Numbered from the stretch's first letter, positions 34,390 to 44,029 are shown. The stretch: 64,000 nt of DNA from Methanobacterium paludis (GCF_000214725.1 NC_015574.1:558001-622000); one strand, 5' to 3'. Notes: generated by a model not told the origin, from the sequence alone. Numbers and translations: made by a program.

Positions 34390-35259
34390 ATGAAACGTCT
34401 TTTTATAACAGGTGGAAGTGGACTTTTAGGATCCAAATTCAAGTACATTGCAGGAAGTAAATACGAAATAGTAACAACTCACCATAAAAATCCCGGTGAA
34501 AACTCTGTTTTGTTTGATATAACCGATGAAAATGATGTTATGAATAAAATAACTTCCCTAAATCCAGATGCGGTGATACATGCTGCAGCACTCACCAACG
34601 TTGACTACTGTGAAGACCACCCTAAAGAAGCATGGAATGTAAATGCAAAGGGAACTGATAACATAGCAAAGGCATGTGAAAAAACAGGCAGCAAACTCAC
34701 ATATGTTTCCACGGACTTTGTTTTTGATGGTGAAAGAGGAATGTACAGCGAGGAAGATAAAACAAATCCTCTTGGCTACTACGCATCAACAAAGCTTGAA
34801 GGTGAGGAATTTATCAGACAGTATGATGATTTAAATTATGCAATTGCTCGTGTGAGTGTTTTATACGGCTGGCATACTCGTATGAACTTTGTAACGTGGG
34901 TTATAGATGAGCTTAAAAATGGGAATGAGATAAACATCGTAACAGACCAGTACAACTCTCCAACACTTGCAGATAACGCTGCAGAAGCAATGATTAAGAT
35001 ATTTGAGAAGGATAAAACTGGAATATACCATACGGTTGGAGATGAAAGGATCAACAGGTTCGATTTTGCACGAAACATTGCAGAGGTGTTTGACCTTGAT
35101 TCCAGCCTTATAAATCCAACAAAAAGTACAAATTTCGTTCAAAAGGCTAAAAGGCCTAAAGATTCATCATTAAATGTTGAAAAAGTCCAGAGAGATCTGG
35201 GAATAAAAATGTTGAACACAACTGAAGGATTGAACTATATGAAGAAGGTGATGCAATGA
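34390..35259 (+). CDS. rfbD: dTDP-4-dehydrorhamnose reductase
   Basis: RfbD/RmlD catalyses the last, NAD(P)H-dependent step to dTDP-rhamnose. The 289-residue SDR protein has GGSGLLGS near residue 8, ALTNVDYCED, STDFVFDGERG and the YYASTKLEGE Tyr/Lys pair. It is divergent from rfbC over 80 bases. A TATA box TTTATATAT near 34358-34366, about 28 bases before the ATG and without a ribosome site, suggests a leaderless or nearly leaderless mRNA. Its last codons overlap rfbA (ATGA). Confidence 0.93.
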   Translation: MKRLFITGGSGLLGSKFKYIAGSKYEIVTTHHKNPGENSVLFDITDENDVMNKITSLNPDAVIHAAALTNVDYCEDHPKEAWNVNAKGTDNIAKACEKTGSKLTYVSTDFVFDGERGMYSEEDKTNPLGYYASTKLEGEEFIRQYDDLNYAIARVSVLYGWHTRMNFVTWVIDELKNGNEINIVTDQYNSPTLADNAAEAMIKIFEKDKTGIYHTVGDERINRFDFARNIAEVFDLDSSLINPTKSTNFVQKAKRPKDSSLNVEKVQRDLGIKMLNTTEGLNYMKKVMQ

Positions 35260-36323
35260 AAGGATTAATTTTATCAGGTGGCCATGGAACCAGGTTAAGG
35301 CCACTCACACACACAGGCCCTAAACAGCTTATACCAATAGCAAACAAGCCTGTTTTATTTTATGCCATAGAAGATCTAAGAGATGCAGGTGTAACAGATA
35401 TAGGACTTATTTTAGGAACCAATATGCCTGAAAAGTTGAAGGATGCTGTAGGAGACGGCTCAAAATTTGGTGTTAACATAACCTACATCATGCAGGGAGA
35501 GCCCAGGGGACTTGCACATGCAGTTGCAGTTGCAGAAGATTTTATAGGTGAAGACTCCTTTATCATGTACCTTGGAGACAACATACTCAAATCCGGTATA
35601 ACTGAATTTGTTGAGGGCTTTGAAGAGTCCAACTACGAAGCAAGGATACTTTTACAGAAAGTGGAAAATCCAAGGCAGTTCGGAGTAGCTGAGCTCAACG
35701 GAAACGGTGAAGTTACACACCTTGTTGAAAAACCTGAGGAACCTAAAAGCGACCTTGCACTCGTGGGTATTTACCTCTTCAAAAAATCCATATTTGACTC
35801 CATAAGAAGTATAAAACCCTCATGGAGGGGTGAACTTGAAATCACAGATGCAATCCAGAAACTCCTGGATTCTGAGAGTAAAGTGGACTCCCACATAGTT
35901 GAGGGATGGTGGAAGGATACAGGTAAACCTGAGGATGTTTTAGAAGCAAACAACCTTATTTTAGATGCCCTAAAAACATGTAATAATGGTGAGATTGAGA
36001 AGGGTGCAAAGGTACGTGGAAGAGTTTCAATTGGAAAGGGAACTGTTATACGTAAAGGAAGTGTTATAAGAGGTCCTGTGATTATTGGGGAAAACTGTGA
36101 AATTGATGCTTACGTTGGACCGTACACTGCAGTGGGTGACAACACAAAGATAACAGGCGGTGAGATAGAGGCTTCAATAATAGTTGGAGATTCTATCATT
36201 GCATGTGATGAACGGATAGTTGAAAGCCTGATTGGAAACCATTCCAGAATCGTTTCATCAAACGACCGTTTACCTAAGGGCCGTAGGTTCGTTATTGGGG
36301 AAAATTCCTTGGTGAACCTCTGA
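35256..36323 (+). CDS. rfbA: Glucose-1-phosphate thymidylyltransferase, long form
   Basis: RfbA makes dTDP-glucose. The 355-residue protein has the nucleotidyltransferase motif GGHGTRLRPLTHTGPKQLIP at the start, then YLGDN and VEKPEEPKS. About 110 C-terminal residues form left-handed beta-helix hexapeptides (KGAKVRGRVSIGKGTVIRKG). This long form is usual in archaea and differs from the 290-residue bacterial RmlA by that domain. It overlaps rfbD by 4 bases, which implies coupled translation. Confidence 0.93.
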   Translation: MKGLILSGGHGTRLRPLTHTGPKQLIPIANKPVLFYAIEDLRDAGVTDIGLILGTNMPEKLKDAVGDGSKFGVNITYIMQGEPRGLAHAVAVAEDFIGEDSFIMYLGDNILKSGITEFVEGFEESNYEARILLQKVENPRQFGVAELNGNGEVTHLVEKPEEPKSDLALVGIYLFKKSIFDSIRSIKPSWRGELEITDAIQKLLDSESKVDSHIVEGWWKDTGKPEDVLEANNLILDALKTCNNGEIEKGAKVRGRVSIGKGTVIRKGSVIRGPVIIGENCEIDAYVGPYTAVGDNTKITGGEIEASIIVGDSIIACDERIVESLIGNHSRIVSSNDRLPKGRRFVIGENSLVNL

Positions 36324-36552
36324 TAAAAATAAACTGGATAACAGATAAATTAAAAACAGGATTTAAGAGTTGAGAATAGATAACAATTAAATAATTTAAT
36401 ATTAAAATAATCTAATAATAATTAATGCTCAGCTATTAATATAACTTAAATTAACTTATACAAGCAAAACTCTAACTTGAATAAAGAGAGAAAAAAATAA
36501 GCAATCAAACTAATTGATAAATTATAAAGAATGGATTTACGTAGGTGAATAC

Positions 36553-37404
36553 ATGAAAGCCATAATACCAGCTGCAGGACTTGGAACAAGATTTTTACCA
36601 GCTACAAAAGCACAACCAAAAGAAATGCTTCCAGTTTTTAACAAGCCAACCATACAATACGTTGTTGAGGAGGCAGTTGCCTCTGGAATTGATGATATCC
36701 TCATAATAACAGGTAAGGGAAAAAGATCAATAGAAGACCACTTTGACAGGTCATTTGAACTGGAATACTTCCTCAAAAACTGCGGGAAAATTGATAACCT
36801 CGAGGAAATAGAGGCAATATCTGAAATGGCAGACATCTATTATGTACGCCAGAAAAAACAGAAAGGACTTGGAGATGCTATTTTATGTGCCAAAAAACAC
36901 ATAGACGGTGATCCATTTGCAGTTCTCCTTGGAGATACCATAACTCAGTCAAATGTTCCCTGTACAAAGCAGCTCATGAACATCTTTGATAAATATAACT
37001 CATCCACAATAGCCATAGAAAGGCTTCCTGATGAGAAAGTTGAAAGATATGGAATAATAAAAGGAAATGAAGTAGAGGATTCTCTTTACAGGATAGAAGA
37101 CCTTGTTGAAAAACCAAAACTACATGAGGCACCTTCAAATCTGGGAATTACCGGTCGTTACATACTGGTTCCTGAGATATTCGACCACATTGAAAACCTT
37201 ACTCCTGGAGTTGGGGGCGAAATTCAACTTACAGACGCCATGAGGTCCCTTGATGAGGTTTACGGCCATGTATTTGACGGGACGATCTATGACATAGGAA
37301 ACACAGTGGAATGGCTTAAAAGTTCCATTGAGATGGCACTTAAACACGATGATGTAAAGGATGATTTAAGGAAATATCTCGCAGAAATCCTTAAAAAACC
37401 TTAA
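36553..37404 (+). CDS. galU: UTP-glucose-1-phosphate uridylyltransferase
   Basis: GalU makes UDP-glucose from UTP and glucose 1-phosphate. The 283-residue protein begins MKAIIPAAGLGTRFLPATKA, with QPKEMLP, VLLGDTI, VEKP and GEIQLTDAM following in the usual order. The start is the ATG at 36553, since AGGTGAA lies 6 bases before it; an upstream TTG at 36514 only adds residues unlike the family. With galE 400 bases away it can supply UDP-glucose and UDP-galactose for glycan synthesis. Confidence 0.95.
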   Translation: MKAIIPAAGLGTRFLPATKAQPKEMLPVFNKPTIQYVVEEAVASGIDDILIITGKGKRSIEDHFDRSFELEYFLKNCGKIDNLEEIEAISEMADIYYVRQKKQKGLGDAILCAKKHIDGDPFAVLLGDTITQSNVPCTKQLMNIFDKYNSSTIAIERLPDEKVERYGIIKGNEVEDSLYRIEDLVEKPKLHEAPSNLGITGRYILVPEIFDHIENLTPGVGGEIQLTDAMRSLDEVYGHVFDGTIYDIGNTVEWLKSSIEMALKHDDVKDDLRKYLAEILKKP

Positions 37405-37787
37405 ATCTTTTTTTTATATTAAGTTGAGTATGTTTTACAGGTTGAGCCTATTCTACAAGTTGAACCTATTATTTACAGGGTTGAACCTGTTATCCAAATT
37501 TCTTTTAGGATTAATTTTATTCATTTTAAATCTATTTTTAAAGATTAATAAGGTCATTTTTCATGAAATAGAGATTTTTATGATACTATCTTTTTCATGA
37601 AATTATGAAATAAATTAGGATAACATGAAAATAACCAAAATTGACTAAATAAAGTTTTTTGAGATTGGTAAATTGATTCAATGGATAAATTGATAAAGAT
37701 AATTTGAGATGATAAATTGAATAGAATTAATTTAAAATAAAAAGAATAAGTAGAATTTAACCTACTAAAATTTAATAAACAAAACTC
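37405..37787. other. Convergent gap between galU and galE with short repeats
   Basis: The 383 bases contain degenerate copies of ACAGGTTGAACCTATT at about 37438-37495 (AGGTTGAGCCTATT, AAGTTGAACCTATT, GGGTTGAACCTGTT). Farther on are ATAAATTGAT-type repeats. T6-T7 runs after galU can act as terminators. No gene is supported. Confidence 0.45.
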
Positions 37788-38753
37788 TTACAACTTTTTA
37801 TGCCAGTTCCAGGCAGTTTCTATGATCTTGGACAGATCAGCATATTTTGGTTCCCATTTTAATATTTTACGGGCTTTATCTGAGCTTCCCACAAGAACAG
37901 GAGGATCTCCAGGCCTTCTATCATCTTCAACTGCTTTTATATTTTTACCTGTGATTTCATGGGCAGTTTCTATAACCTCTTTTACAGAAAATCCGTTACC
38001 ATTTCCAAGGTTGAAAAAGTCACTCTTTCCACCATTTTTAAGGTATTCAAGGGCTTTTATATGGGCATCTGCCAGGTCTGTGACGTGGATGTAATCACGG
38101 ATGCATGTGCCATCAGGAGTGTCGTAATCTGTTCCAAATATTTTTATATCTTCCCTTTTGCCAGATGCAGCATCCAGTATCAACGGTATTAAATGGGTCT
38201 CAGGCTCGTGCATTTCCCCAATTTCACCTTCAGGATCGGCCCCTGCAGCGTTGAAATATCGAAGTGCAGCATATTTGAATCCGTATGCTCTACTGTAATC
38301 ATCTAAAACGGTTTCAACCATTAATTTCCCCTTTCCATAGGGATTTATTGGATTTTGCGGATGATTTTCAGTTATTGGGATTTCTACAGGATTTCCATAG
38401 GTTGCACAGGTTGATGAGAACACAAATTTTTTCACATCAAACTCCAACATCACCTGAAGCAGATTCAATGTGTTTCTGACGTTGTTCAGGTAGTATTTCT
38501 GCGGGTTTTCAACAGATTCTCCCACGTAGGTGAAGGCTGCAAAGTGCATAACAGCATCTATAGGGTATTTTCTGAATACCTGCCATAGGTCATCTATGTT
38601 TCCAAGGTCTCCCTGTTCAAAGTTTCCCCATTTCACGAAATCTTCATGTCCGTAACTTAAATTATCAAAAACAACAGTTTCATATCCTCTTTTGTTGAGT
38701 TCTTTATTGATGTGCGAGCCTATGTAACCTGCACCGCCTACTATAAGAATCAT
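37788..38753 (-). CDS. galE: UDP-glucose 4-epimerase
   Basis: GalE interconverts UDP-glucose and UDP-galactose. The 321-residue extended SDR protein shows GGAGYIGSH at 6-14, AFTYVGESVENP, the SSTCATYGNP active-site Ser/Thr, NPYGKGKLMVE with the Tyr/Lys pair, and LRYFNAAGADPEGEIGE. All are diagnostic of GalE rather than dehydratases. It faces galU across a convergent gap. An inverted repeat with 8-bp arms (38867-38874, 38903-38910) lies upstream. Confidence 0.94.
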   Translation of the reverse strand: MILIVGGAGYIGSHINKELNKRGYETVVFDNLSYGHEDFVKWGNFEQGDLGNIDDLWQVFRKYPIDAVMHFAAFTYVGESVENPQKYYLNNVRNTLNLLQVMLEFDVKKFVFSSTCATYGNPVEIPITENHPQNPINPYGKGKLMVETVLDDYSRAYGFKYAALRYFNAAGADPEGEIGEMHEPETHLIPLILDAASGKREDIKIFGTDYDTPDGTCIRDYIHVTDLADAHIKALEYLKNGGKSDFFNLGNGNGFSVKEVIETAHEITGKNIKAVEDDRRPGDPPVLVGSSDKARKILKWEPKYADLSKIIETAWNWHKKL

Positions 38754-39203
38754 GTCTTTATCACTCCTAATAATTGTAGTTTGAATTTAATTGTTTTATA
38801 ATTTTAATCCAATATTAAAGTCCGGATTAAACCATGAAAATTCTATTTTGACAACTTTACATTACAATCTCATTTTTTCATTAAAAAAAATCCTTTTTTG
38901 TTAATGAGATGTTAAAAACAGATACTGAATTTGGTTTTGTGATATTTAAATAACTAACTTATTTTCTTACTAATTTTAATACGTATTAAACTATAATTGC
39001 CCCACATATTAATTTGATAATAAATAATTATATTATTTGATGACGCCATAATATTCATAGATCCCTGTAGATTATCTTAATGTTCAAATATGTTTGTGTG
39101 TTAAATCAATTCAAATCTCAATTAGATAGATGGCCAAAGTTTTGCACCGATTCAAGGATAAGAATGATTATAATCTAAAGAAAATTGGAAAGGATGTGAT
39201 GGT
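38754..39203. other. Divergent 450-base region between galE and the FUSC gene
   Basis: It contains an inverted repeat ATCTCATT/AATGAGAT (38867-38874 and 38903-38910) enclosing A and T runs, and a perfect 16-bp palindrome TTTAATACGTATTAAA (38975-38990). Both could be regulatory. No protein-coding frame is supported. Confidence 0.4.
38975..38990. promoter_or_regulatory. 16-bp perfect palindrome
   Basis: TTTAATACGTATTAAA reads the same on both strands and lies in the divergent galE/FUSC promoter region. It is a candidate operator; no regulator is identified. Confidence 0.3.
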
Positions 39204-41192
39204 TTGGAAAGGAAAGGAGTCATTAGCAGATTTAAAAGGCTTTCGAAACCTACAGGAAAACCTTTGTGGAGTCATGCTTTTAGAGCGGTAGGTTTAGCAA
39301 TTTTAAGCGTTATTATAGCTTATTTTATTGGTTTAAGGCAGGGCATAGAAATTATTTTTATGGTAGTGTTATTTGCATCTGTTATAATGGATCAATCAAT
39401 TCCATTCCGAAAGGCCGTGACTTTTTCAGTTATTGGGTTTCTTTTAATGTCACTAGCATTTATTAGTGCTTCGGTAGCACATACATATGGATTACCATTT
39501 TTCATATTTCTGACTATAATATGGTCTTTTTTCCCATTTTCACTATACATATTTGGAAAAGCCGAGGGAATATTTGGTTATCTGCTTTTTGTTTCGTATT
39601 ATACAGCAACAGTCCTTATAAGAACTAGTACAAATGTTTTTGATTTGATTCTTTATTGTTTATTTGCTTATCTTGTAGCTTCAATACTTCTTGTATGGAA
39701 ATTTACTCAGAGAGATACTTATAAAAGGAAAATGGTTGCATCAGGGTTTAATCCCAATACTTCAATAAACAAAATGAGTTCAGCAAGACGGAATCTGGCT
39801 GGAGTTCTTATTAAGAAATCATATCATGACTTGTTCGATTATGGATTATATTTGACAGGGCTTCGAAATTATGGGAGAACAGTTCAGTCAAGACTTACAG
39901 GTAAAGTAGCGGTTTTATTTGAGAATTTTATTAATGAATCGAATTCTGTAAGTTTCACTATTGCAGATCATATAGCAAATAAAAAAGGAGAAGTTAGTCT
40001 TAAAAATATTAAATCAAATTTAAAAGATTTAAATTTATATATGGATGAAAAAGGTGTTGAATCTGTTAAATTTTTAACAGATACTTTTATAAAGCTTTTT
40101 GAAGATTCAAATCGGATACTTTCAGGACCTATAACTCAAAATGAAGAGGAAACTATAAAAATCACCCTTCTAAATAAGATGTCATTTAAACAGGTGATAA
40201 AATCTAGATTTAATCTGGATTCATTATACATACGTCATGCATTAAGATTTACAATTGCAATGGTAATAACACTCAGTTTTGTGTTTATTGACCATTCAAG
40301 AGATCCCGCTTGGATTGCTATGGGTGTCCTAATAGTGCTCAAACCTGATGTTACAAGCACGTGGAATAATATGATTACTAGGGTTTCTTTCAATCTCTTC
40401 GCAGTCATATTAGCCATAATTTTAGCATTCATTTTTCCACATTATATGCTCTTGATATTTGCATTAGTAGCACTTTTTTTCTTCAGAGCATTTTTACCCA
40501 CATATATTGGCCTTTCGATCATGGCAGTAAGTGTTTTTACAGTTTTTGTTTGGCCGACAGGTGAAGTGATTAATAATGCTACTGCTAGGATAATAGATAT
40601 TTGTATTGGTGCAATTGTATCTATTATGCTTGTTTATGGTGTAATGCCAAAGAGATTGAGGATAAACTTACCTAATCAGGTTTCTAATGTTTTAAAAGTA
40701 AATCAAGATTATTCCGTGCTTGTATTATCTGGAAATTATGATGTTAAAGCCGCAACTTCAAAGCTTGAAACAACATTATTAGAATACAATAACCTTGAAT
40801 CATCATTAAAAAAGATTCAAGATTCATTTAAAGATGTTTCCAAGGATCTTAAAATTTATGAAGAAATATCTAGTGCATGTTACAATCTTACTGAGGATAT
40901 TTCAGCAATTGTAGGTTATGAACATGAGATTTCTAAACTGGATTTCTCTCCTCTTACAGATTTAAGTTCTAAAATTCTTGACATATTAGTAATTGCAATT
41001 GAGAAAGATGAGATACCTGAAGAACTACCAGATATGCATATTTATAGTAAGATACTTTCTGAAACTCTTCAAGAACATGAAGAAATTAAACAATATTTTG
41101 CATGGATAGTTTCAGATATTTATCTCATACATTATTGTATCAAAAAAGCAGTAGAAACGGGAGCATTAAATAAATACAAAAATATAAATTAA
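39204..41192 (+). CDS. FUSC-family membrane transporter
   Basis: The 662-residue protein has the two-halved layout of aromatic acid exporters (FUSC/YccS/AaeB): a first membrane block (about residues 25-165), a long cytoplasmic helical part (to about 350), a second membrane block ALRFTIAMVITLSF...DPAWIAMGVLIVLKP (about 350-480) and a helical C-terminal part of 180 residues. Relatives export aromatic acids or other toxic metabolites. The start is TTG at 39204, as no ATG in frame precedes the first helix. It is a single gene. Confidence 0.8.
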   Translation: MERKGVISRFKRLSKPTGKPLWSHAFRAVGLAILSVIIAYFIGLRQGIEIIFMVVLFASVIMDQSIPFRKAVTFSVIGFLLMSLAFISASVAHTYGLPFFIFLTIIWSFFPFSLYIFGKAEGIFGYLLFVSYYTATVLIRTSTNVFDLILYCLFAYLVASILLVWKFTQRDTYKRKMVASGFNPNTSINKMSSARRNLAGVLIKKSYHDLFDYGLYLTGLRNYGRTVQSRLTGKVAVLFENFINESNSVSFTIADHIANKKGEVSLKNIKSNLKDLNLYMDEKGVESVKFLTDTFIKLFEDSNRILSGPITQNEEETIKITLLNKMSFKQVIKSRFNLDSLYIRHALRFTIAMVITLSFVFIDHSRDPAWIAMGVLIVLKPDVTSTWNNMITRVSFNLFAVILAIILAFIFPHYMLLIFALVALFFFRAFLPTYIGLSIMAVSVFTVFVWPTGEVINNATARIIDICIGAIVSIMLVYGVMPKRLRINLPNQVSNVLKVNQDYSVLVLSGNYDVKAATSKLETTLLEYNNLESSLKKIQDSFKDVSKDLKIYEEISSACYNLTEDISAIVGYEHEISKLDFSPLTDLSSKILDILVIAIEKDEIPEELPDMHIYSKILSETLQEHEEIKQYFAWIVSDIYLIHYCIKKAVETGALNKYKNIN

Positions 41193-41652
41193 ATAAATTT
41201 AATTTTATCAAATAATTGGTCGATTATGCCCCTTGTGAAGTGTAAATGTAATTATAGTTAAGTACCCAAAAAGTTTTACACTATCTCTTTGAATAAACCT
41301 GAAGCAAGTTAATCCGACTAAAGAATATGTTAATTGAAATTATTAGTTTAACAAGTTTAATAAATTAACTCTTTAACTATATAGAGCCAGAATGAAACTG
41401 ATTATAGTTGGTAATTCTAAGATGTTTCTCCAAAATTCTTTATTGGGGAAATTAATCCATAAGCTTGGAAATGAAAGTAAAGTGTTCTCATGAAATGTTG
41501 GATTTTTAGATGATCTTCTACATGAAGATTTTGGAAATAGTTGAATAAAAATCCATTATAAAGACATGTAAATACAAATAATATTTATTTTTGAATTTAC
41601 CATACTAAATCATTAAGATCATACTAAATCATTAAGATTAGGAATGAATTAA
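41193..41652. other. 460-base intergenic region
   Basis: It holds a 33-codon frame at 41392-41493 (MKLIIVGNSKMF...) without a ribosome site, which I do not accept as a gene, and a 19-bp tandem duplication at 41601-41638 just ahead of the nuclease-like gene. The rest shows nothing. Confidence 0.35.
41601..41638. repeat. 19-bp tandem duplication
   Basis: CATACTAAATCATTAAGAT occurs twice head to tail (41601-41619 and 41620-41638), ending 14 bases before the ATG of the nuclease-like lipoprotein. It therefore lies in that gene's leader or promoter. Confidence 0.85.
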
Positions 41653-42153
41653 ATGAAATTCAAAATTCTATTAATTCTGGTATGCATTGGCGTAGTTTCT
41701 GTTGCAGGTTGTATAAATGATTTAAATTCATCAGATAACAGCTCCGGGTCCCGAATAAATCAAACCTATGAAAATCAGTCCGATAGCACTGGATCTTCAA
41801 ATAGTTCTTTAAAACCAGGACATTATGAGGCAAGTGGATACTGCCCTCACGTTGTTGATGGGGACACAATCGATGTTGAGAGCGTGGGCAGAATAAGGTT
41901 AGTGGGAGTTAACACGCCTGAGGTAGGTCAATCCGGATACCAGGAAGCTAAAGATTTTGTAACAAGTATGTGTCTTGGAAAAACAGTTTATCTTGATATA
42001 GACGATGCAAAACACTACGATAAGTATGGCAGGGTTCTTGCAGTGGTGTATGCTGGTAACATGAACATAAACCAGGAGCTTTTAAAGCGGGGATATGCAG
42101 AGATCATGTACATACCACCTTCTGAATTTCCCAAGGGACTAGGTAATTTGTAG
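41653..42153 (+). CDS. Thermonuclease-like (SNase) lipoprotein
   Basis: The 166-residue protein has a lipoprotein signal (LLILVCIGVVSVAGC, lipobox VAGC), a Ser/Asn-rich linker of about 35 residues and a staphylococcal-nuclease-like domain: VVDGDTIDV, RIRLVGVNTPE and KYGRVLAVVYAG. These hold the Asp, Arg and Glu expected for Ca-dependent phosphodiester cleavage. The C-terminus is about 15-20 residues shorter than many SNase domains. It would act outside the cell, attached to the membrane. Short tandem repeats flank it on both sides. Confidence 0.88.
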   Translation: MKFKILLILVCIGVVSVAGCINDLNSSDNSSGSRINQTYENQSDSTGSSNSSLKPGHYEASGYCPHVVDGDTIDVESVGRIRLVGVNTPEVGQSGYQEAKDFVTSMCLGKTVYLDIDDAKHYDKYGRVLAVVYAGNMNINQELLKRGYAEIMYIPPSEFPKGLGNL

Positions 42154-42180
42154 TAGTCACCAAATCAAAGGAAATTAAGT

Positions 42181-42276
42181 TCAATGGGAATTAGTCCAAT
42201 AAGAATTAAAGTTCAATGGGAATTAGTCCAATAAGAATTAAAGTTCAATGGGAATTAGTCCAATAAGAATTAAAGT
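42181..42276. repeat. 32-bp tandem repeat x 3
   Basis: Three identical 32-bp units start at 42181, 42213 and 42245. Each opens TCAATGGGAATTAGTCCAAT and ends in AAGAATTAAAGT. A partial, changed copy flanks each side. The array is noncoding and follows the nuclease-like lipoprotein gene. It has no spacers, so it is not a CRISPR array. Confidence 0.92.
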
Positions 42277-42335
42277 TCGATATGAAGTTAAATTTGATAA
42301 AGCAATTTAATAAAATATCTAATGAGTATTCATGA

Positions 42336-42806
42336 CTATTTTGAACTCAACAGAGAATAATATTCCCCATCAGACCTTTGAACCCTCTTAATGAGTCCCT
42401 TATTCTCAAGGCTGATAATGAGCTTGTAAGTTTTTTGGGTACTGAGCTTTAAATCACCGTATAACATGTTTCCCTCTAAAAAGTACCTTGAAACAAGCTT
42501 TGATTCTCCTGCAAGCTTCTTAATTATCTCAAAAGCCTTCTCTTCCATATCATCTAATTCTTCTTTTCTAACGTCTGCTTTTGATTCTACAACGTTTATA
42601 TCATCGGATTTTTCCAGTTTTATGTGATCGTTGACGTTTGATATTATCTTTTTGTCTTCTAAAATCTTTAAAATATCTTTAAGTTCCATTTCAGAGAGAT
42701 CTAAATCTAATTTCAGGATATTGTAGGGTGCACCTTCCTTATATTCACCCTGAAAGTATTTTATCTGGTTTAAGACAATGTTTTCCTTTTTGGTTATGTG
42801 GATCAT
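42336..42806 (-). CDS. Winged-helix-like protein of unknown function
   Basis: The 156-residue protein seems to contain two winged-helix-like halves: residues 1-60 (ITKKENIVLNQIKYF, then DILKILEDKKIISNVND) and about 80-156 (AFEIIKKLAGESKLVSRYF, then TYKLIISLENKGLIKRVQRSDGEYY). An acidic linker joins them. The C-terminal half looks like a MarR/ArsR-style helix-turn-helix with a wing. It is divergent from the nurA-herA-mre11-rad50 operon, and a 17-bp inverted repeat lies between them, so a role as local regulator is possible. Function unproven. Confidence 0.6.
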   Translation of the reverse strand: MIHITKKENIVLNQIKYFQGEYKEGAPYNILKLDLDLSEMELKDILKILEDKKIISNVNDHIKLEKSDDINVVESKADVRKEELDDMEEKAFEIIKKLAGESKLVSRYFLEGNMLYGDLKLSTQKTYKLIISLENKGLIKRVQRSDGEYYSLLSSK

Positions 42807-42876
42807 ATATTAGTAGTTGGATTTTGGATTATATAAAAATTTCAAGTATTGCTCTAAGTAATTTTTAATATAATGA

Positions 42877-42893
42877 TTAAGAAATATTCTTAA
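42877..42893. promoter_or_regulatory. 17-bp inverted repeat between the winged-helix gene and nurA
   Basis: TTAAGAA-ATA-TTCTTAA is a perfect inverted repeat in the 167-base divergent promoter region. It is a candidate operator for the neighbouring winged-helix-like protein or for a DNA-repair regulator. Confidence 0.4.
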
Positions 42894-42973
42894 AGAATTG
42901 ATTTATCACAATAAAATTCGCGAAATTCTAAATAAAAGAATATACTACAGGTTAAAACAGGCGGAAGGGTTAT

Positions 42974-44029
42974 ATGCTGGATTCTCTTTATGAAAAAACT
43001 CTTGAAAATAAAGATAACATAAAAGAAAGTATAGAAATTTTTTTAGGAAATATAAATGTTGATCCATCCATATCTTGGAGAAATTATCCTATAACTGAAA
43101 CTGATATTGATGTAACCATTTCTGCAGGTGATGGAAGCATCAACAAAAAGAAATTTCTGGATTTTATATTCTATGTCATCGATGCAGAATGCCTTGTATA
43201 CAACAAGGGGATTAAAACGATTGAAAGTTCTGAAGTAAACATAATACCTCATCACAGGTACGTTGAGGATCGTTTAAGGAGTTATATGGGTATTTTTGAG
43301 ATTAAAAATGCTTTAAGGGCATTTGAACAGCATGATGTTGATTTGTTGCTATTCGATGGCTCTATTTTAGGAAACCTTATAAGGCCATTTCCCCTTCAAA
43401 AGGAACTCCAAAACCAGGTAAAGGAAAAAATAAAAGTTAAATATTTGCCAATGCTTGAAAAGGAATTGAAACATTCAAAATCAGGAATATGTTCATCTAA
43501 ATTTTTCAAACTGATGGAAAATGATTTTAAAAATAAGATTGAGTCAATGATATATCTTGAAAATCTTGAAAGCCTCCTAATTATCAGCAAACTTTTGATG
43601 CGTAAGGAAAAGGTAGTGGCAATATCTAAAACCTCGACAAATAACGATTACTTTGATTGTGAAATTCCAGACATGGCAATATTTGATAAATTCAAAAAAG
43701 AAGGGTACTCCGAGCCAAAATATTTGAATGTGTCTAAACGGGTAAAAAGAGATTTTCCAGTTTGCAATGGATTTTTCAGAAGTTTAACATTCACAATATT
43801 TTACGCTCGCTTGGAGGACCATAAAAACATCCTGAAATTTGAACTGCCATACAAAGCCACCGAAGACGAAATAAAAAATATTTTAAGTGTTATAAAGGGT
43901 AACAGCGTAGAAGGTTATCCTTACTTGTTGAAAAAAGCCCATAATGATGTTGTAATTCGAAAAACAGATATTGAACGTCTTTCGAAGATAATTGGATTTT
44001 TAGAAAAGAGTGGGAGGGAGATGCTATGA
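42974..44029 (+). CDS. nurA: 5'-3' nuclease NurA
   Basis: NurA resects DNA ends together with the HerA translocase and Mre11-Rad50, making 3' tails for recombination. The 351-residue protein fits. An early Asp in the family's metal motif is seen (ISAGDGSIN near residue 51), followed by LLLFDGSILGN (near residue 122) and YPYLLKKAHNDVVI near the end, the usual NurA order. It is the first gene of a four-gene operon and overlaps herA by 4 bases (ATGA). GGAAGGG precedes the ATG. Confidence 0.9.
   Translation: MLDSLYEKTLENKDNIKESIEIFLGNINVDPSISWRNYPITETDIDVTISAGDGSINKKKFLDFIFYVIDAECLVYNKGIKTIESSEVNIIPHHRYVEDRLRSYMGIFEIKNALRAFEQHDVDLLLFDGSILGNLIRPFPLQKELQNQVKEKIKVKYLPMLEKELKHSKSGICSSKFFKLMENDFKNKIESMIYLENLESLLIISKLLMRKEKVVAISKTSTNNDYFDCEIPDMAIFDKFKKEGYSEPKYLNVSKRVKRDFPVCNGFFRSLTFTIFYARLEDHKNILKFELPYKATEDEIKNILSVIKGNSVEGYPYLLKKAHNDVVIRKTDIERLSKIIGFLEKSGREML

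Noticed and set aside
41392..41493. 33-codon frame MKLIIVGNSKMF...
   Set aside because: No ribosome site, a TATA element too near its ATG for a normal start, and no similarity to a known short protein.
42181..42276. Possible CRISPR array
   Set aside because: The 32-bp units are directly contiguous with no unique spacers, and no cas genes are in the window.
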